Source: Bacillota bacterium (GTDB taxonomy: Bacteria; Bacillota; Clostridia; Peptostreptococcales; Anaerovoracaceae). Taken from it: a stretch of 7,446 nt of DNA. Both the position numbers and the translations under genes were made by a program. The notes under the pieces were generated by a model. That model saw only the letters and a list, made by a program, of their open reading frames with translations, had not been told where the DNA came from and did no database searches. The stretch is taken from NCBI GenBank assembly GCA_016283945.1, contig JAEENW010000096.1, forward strand, positions 1 to 7,446, written 5' to 3'. Below, piece after piece: positions 5,562-7,446 of the stretch (positions within the stretch are counted from its first letter, which is position 1; each line of letters starts with the position of its first letter).

Positions 5562-6389
5562 TCATATCCTCAGGCAGAGCTGCTTGACGCTATAAGCGGC
5601 GCTCTGCCCCTGCATTATCTGTTTTCTAGCCTCGGCGCAGGCCGCTGCTGCTTCAAGCAGCCTGTCCCCGGTCTCCGCCGCTTTGGGAGTCCCGTGCACT
5701 CGCACGAGCTCGTCCCTCAGCGCCTCCTCGAAGGCGTCGGTGAACTCGGCGCAGACCTGCCCGGCGTCCGTGCGGCCCCTCTCTATGAGGGCGGCGACTG
5801 CCTGCTTCTTCCTGTAATAAGGCGCTCCCGCAAGCACCTCCCTCAGCAAGGCGACGGCGGCCTCCCTCGCCTCTGAGCCGGCTCCTGCCCCGCCCTGCAG
5901 GTGGTAGGTGCTGCAGCGCGACACCACCGTGGGAAGGAGCGAGTCCGTCCCCTGGGCGAGGAGTATCATCACCGTGGCTCCGGCGGGCTCCTCGAGGCTC
6001 TTGAGCAGTTTGTTCTGCGAGGCCTCGTTCATGAGCCCGGCGTCCTCGATGAGGACGACGTATTTCCTGCCGTACGGCTTGTAGAGCAGCCTGCCCTGAA
6101 GCTCCTCGATCTGCTCGGTGAGAATCGACTTGCGGCCCTCCCTTAGCGAGATCCTTATGAGGTCCTCGGCATTCCCGTCGTCAAACTTTACGCATGATAG
6201 GCACTTCCCGCAGGAGTCGCCTCCGCCGCTCTCGCAGAGCAGGGCCTTGGCGAACTCGTTTCCGAGCCTGAGCCTTCCGTCCGGGCTCCCGCCCGCGAGC
6301 AGGAAGGCGTGAACGACCTTTCCGCTGCGTATGACGGCCGATAACTGGGCGGCGACGGCTGCGTTGTCCGCGATATCCCTCAAAGCCAT
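5562..6389 (-). CDS. holB: DNA polymerase III subunit delta' (clamp loader)
   Basis: Delta' is the stator subunit of the clamp loader, which places the beta sliding clamp on DNA. The 275 residues are shorter than E. coli HolB (334). Features: an N-terminal AAA+ fold starting at VVHAFLLAGG (25-34); a degenerate Walker A (GGSPDGRLRLG without GKT), as expected since delta' does not bind ATP; the clamp-loader zinc module Cys52, Cys60, Cys63, Cys66 (CGKCLSC); Walker B-like VVLIEDAG (111-118, again non-catalytic); NKLLKSLEEP (126-135); and the SRC motif TVVSRC (154-159), whose Arg158 acts in trans on the neighbouring ATPase site. The C-terminal collar is present but short. tmk ends 2 bases before the start, and a GAGGGG inside the tmk 3' end serves as the Shine-Dalgarno sequence. 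Lack of GKT separates it from DnaX, which is not in this window. Confidence 0.95.
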   Translation of the reverse strand: MALRDIADNAAVAAQLSAVIRSGKVVHAFLLAGGSPDGRLRLGNEFAKALLCESGGGDSCGKCLSCVKFDDGNAEDLIRISLREGRKSILTEQIEELQGRLLYKPYGRKYVVLIEDAGLMNEASQNKLLKSLEEPAGATVMILLAQGTDSLLPTVVSRCSTYHLQGGAGAGSEAREAAVALLREVLAGAPYYRKKQAVAALIERGRTDAGQVCAEFTDAFEEALRDELVRVHGTPKAAETGDRLLEAAAACAEARKQIMQGQSAAYSVKQLCLRI

Positions 6390-6391
6390 TT

Positions 6392-7018
6392 TCAGCCCCT
6401 CTCAGCCATGAAAGCCTCGAATACGGTAACTATCCTGCCGAAGACCTCTTCGATGCTCCCAGAGGCGTCTACGCGCCTGAAACGGGCATCGGAGGCTGCT
6501 ATCTCGCGGAAGGCTTCGCCTACGCGCCTGTGGAAGTCGAGAGCCTCCAGCTCGAGTCTGTCGGCCTTGCCCTCGCGGGCGTTTCTCTCGTGGCCGATCC
6601 TGGCATCAATATCCAGAAAGAAGGTGATGTCCGGCATGACGGACTTTACAGCGAACTCATTTATGATCCTCACTCCGTCCCCGAGCCCCCTTCCGAAGCC
6701 CTGATAGGCTATGGAGGAGTCGATGAAGCGGTCGCAGAGGACGATCCTGCCCTGCTCGAGCGCCGGCTCTATGAGCTGGGCGACGTGCTGCGCCCGGGAA
6801 GCCGCGTAGAGCAGAGCCTCGGTCCTCGGATCCATCTCCGTGTTCTCCGGATCAAGGATCAGGGAGCGTATCTTCTCGGATATCGGGGTGCCGCCCGGCT
6901 CTCTGCTGACGACGGTGTCGTATCCCTTATCCCTGCAGTAGCGCGCGAGCTTCGCGATCTGGGTGGTCTTCCCGCAGCCGTCGGGCCCTTCAAAGCTTAT
7001 AAATACGCCTCTTCTCAT
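6392..7018 (-). CDS. tmk: Thymidylate kinase (dTMP kinase)
   Basis: Phosphorylates dTMP to dTDP with ATP, essential for DNA precursor supply. The 208 residues match the family (205-215). Motifs: P-loop FEGPDGCGKTTQ at 9-20; SREPGG at 38-43 (dTMP site); the DR(F/Y) motif CDRFIDSSIAYQG at 95-107; FFLDID at 133-138; and a LID region RNAREGKADRLE at 145-156. Absence of Arg in the P-loop (GPDGCGKT) together with basic residues in the LID fits the type II class rather than the E. coli type. The ATG at 7018 overlaps the stop of the upstream small gene as ATGA, implying translational coupling; the Shine-Dalgarno sequence (GGTGA) is weak and distant. It forms one transcript with holB, ricT and trmN6. 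Confidence 0.97.
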   Translation of the reverse strand: MRRGVFISFEGPDGCGKTTQIAKLARYCRDKGYDTVVSREPGGTPISEKIRSLILDPENTEMDPRTEALLYAASRAQHVAQLIEPALEQGRIVLCDRFIDSSIAYQGFGRGLGDGVRIINEFAVKSVMPDITFFLDIDARIGHERNAREGKADRLELEALDFHRRVGEAFREIAASDARFRRVDASGSIEEVFGRIVTVFEAFMAERG

Positions 7019-7230
7019 CTTCTGATATCACCGTGAGTCTTTCTGTATTCGAGGTCGAAGCGCCTGCGCCTCTCCTGCTCGTCGATCAGGACCTGCCTGC
7101 GCTTCTTCCTGTTGCGGTCTATGTTGATGATGGAACCCGCGAGCCTGCCGAAGAGCCAGGAGCCCAGGACGAGGATGGGAATGCATATGATGACCGCGAA
7201 CGCGATCTTCAGTATCTCGTAAAGCTGCAT
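7015..7230 (-). CDS. Small single-pass membrane protein of unknown function, first gene of the tmk operon
   Basis: I do not recognise this gene. The 71-residue product starts MQLYEILKIAF and has one strong hydrophobic segment at about 8-32 (AFAVIICIPILVLGSWLFG), then a very basic region (DRNRKKRRQ near 39-47) and a charged, probably helical tail (DEQERRRRFDLEYRKTHGD). Charge distribution suggests the C-terminus is cytoplasmic and might contact nucleic acid or ribosomes, which is only inference. The start was chosen at 7230 because AAGGAGG lies 5 bases before it. A longer frame to 7293 runs through the promoter and into the terminator of the 5S gene and is rejected. It overlaps tmk by 4 bases (ATGA), so it is translated as part of the operon. 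It occupies a place not filled by a similar gene in the B. subtilis cluster, where yaaQ and yaaR follow tmk. Confidence 0.8.
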   Translation of the reverse strand: MQLYEILKIAFAVIICIPILVLGSWLFGRLAGSIINIDRNRKKRRQVLIDEQERRRRFDLEYRKTHGDIRR

Positions 7231-7237
7231 TCCTTCC

Positions 7238-7267
7238 TCCTTTCCAACAATCCGAAATATTATATCA
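7238..7267 (-). promoter_or_regulatory. Extended -10 promoter and ribosome binding site of the tmk operon
   Basis: The minus strand has TGATATAAT (7259-7267), an extended -10 with a perfect TATAAT. No good -35 is present: at 17-18 bases upstream lies the T-rich tract of the 5S terminator. Inferred start is near 7252. AAGGAGG ends 5 bases before the ATG at 7230. The promoter lies between the rRNA terminator and the first gene, isolating the operon from rRNA transcription. Confidence 0.75.
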
Positions 7268-7277
7268 CAGCGCGGGG

Positions 7278-7310
7278 AAAAGAAAAAGCACAACTCCGAA
7301 GGAGCTGCGC
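7278..7310 (-). terminator. Intrinsic terminator of the rRNA operon
   Basis: On the minus strand a 10-bp stem, GCGCAGCTCC with GGAGTTGTGC (7301-7310 with 7288-7297, two G-U pairs), closes a TTC loop and is followed by TTTTTCTTTT (7278-7287). It begins 14 bases after the inferred 5S 3' end. Confidence 0.9.
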
Positions 7311-7324
7311 TTATAAAAGCAAAA

Positions 7325-7438
7325 CTGGCGACGTCCTACTTTCCCGGGCAGCTTCCCGCCAAGTATCATCGGCTCTGAAGGGCTTAACTACTGTGTTCGA
7401 GATGGGAACAGGTGCAACCCCAACGATATTGTCACCAG
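7325..7438 (-). rRNA. rrf: 5S ribosomal RNA
   Basis: Read on the minus strand the segment contains the conserved 5S core: CACCTGTTCCCATCTCGAAC, ACAGTAGTTAAGCCCTTCAG, GCCGATGATACTTGG and GAAAGTAGGACGTCGCCAG. The ends were set by helix I: CTGGTGAC at the 5' end pairs with GTCGCCAG at the 3' end over 8 bp with one G-U pair, giving 114 nt; the mature ends may extend by 1-3 bases. The alternating loop B/C sequence CCCATCTCGAAC and the AGTAGGACG helix are typical of Bacillota. The six bases beyond it to the window edge are presumably the 23S-5S spacer. It is the last gene of an rRNA operon arriving from the right and shares the strand of the tmk operon. Confidence 0.97.
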
Positions 7439-7446
7439 ATATGCTC

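Noticed and set aside
7231..7293. Upstream extension of the small membrane protein to an ATG at 7293
   Set aside because: It would place the promoter, the rRNA terminator tail and a good ribosome binding site inside the coding region; the ATG at 7230 fits far better.
1..7446. Search for CRISPR repeats, tRNAs, insertion sequences, toxin-antitoxin or defence modules
   Set aside because: No regular spaced repeats, cloverleaf, transposase motifs, attachment sites or defence domains were seen. The AbrB-like protein could recall a MazE antitoxin, but no toxin gene is adjacent.

Overview
The window comes from a GC-rich member of the Bacillota (Firmicutes), most likely an uncultured or anaerobic Clostridia-type lineage. 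The main argument is gene order. A minus-strand run tmk - holB - ricT (PSP1/yaaT) - trmN6 (yabB) meets a convergent AbrB-family gene, a contracted form of the Bacillus subtilis tmk-holB-yaaT-yabB...abrB neighbourhood. Strong AGGAGG-type ribosome binding sites, TTGACA/TATAAT-type promoters and the clostridial four-cysteine form of the AbrB-like regulator agree with this. Reading frames are GC-rich, yet AUA (Ile) and AGG (Arg) codons are common. Genus-level assignment is not possible from this window.

Layout, left to right. (1) Positions 1-1161, minus: murA, cut by the left edge, preceded by 1175-1972, minus, a divergent nucleoside hydrolase. The two are 13 bases apart and probably share a strong promoter at 2011-2040. 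(2) Positions 2059-2952, minus: a ribokinase-type PfkB sugar kinase with its own extended -10 promoter. Hydrolase plus ribokinase suggests salvage of ribose from nucleosides. (3) Positions 2953-3117: a divergent promoter region. (4) Positions 3118-3438, plus: a small single-pass membrane protein, then 3523-3765, plus: an AbrB-like regulator with a probable zinc site and its own near-consensus promoter bracketed by an inverted repeat. (5) Positions 3766-3856: two opposed intrinsic terminators between convergent units. (6) Positions 3855-7230, minus: a tightly packed housekeeping operon (small membrane protein - tmk - holB - ricT - trmN6) with junctions of 4-base overlap, 2, 13 and 8 bases. (7) Positions 7278-7438, minus: the end of an rRNA operon, with a 5S rRNA gene and its strong intrinsic terminator. 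The operon promoter sits immediately downstream of that terminator.

Functionally the window is mostly core metabolism and information processing: peptidoglycan precursor synthesis (MurA), dTMP phosphorylation (Tmk), the clamp-loader delta' subunit (HolB), an Fe-S-type PSP1 protein (RicT), tRNA modification (TrmN6) and 5S rRNA. I found no mobile element, CRISPR array, tRNA, phage or defence module, and no convincing evidence for a wholly new system. The points most worth following up are the atypical nucleoside hydrolase linked to murA, the Cys4 AbrB-like regulator with the inverted repeat around its promoter, and the two small uncharacterised membrane proteins.
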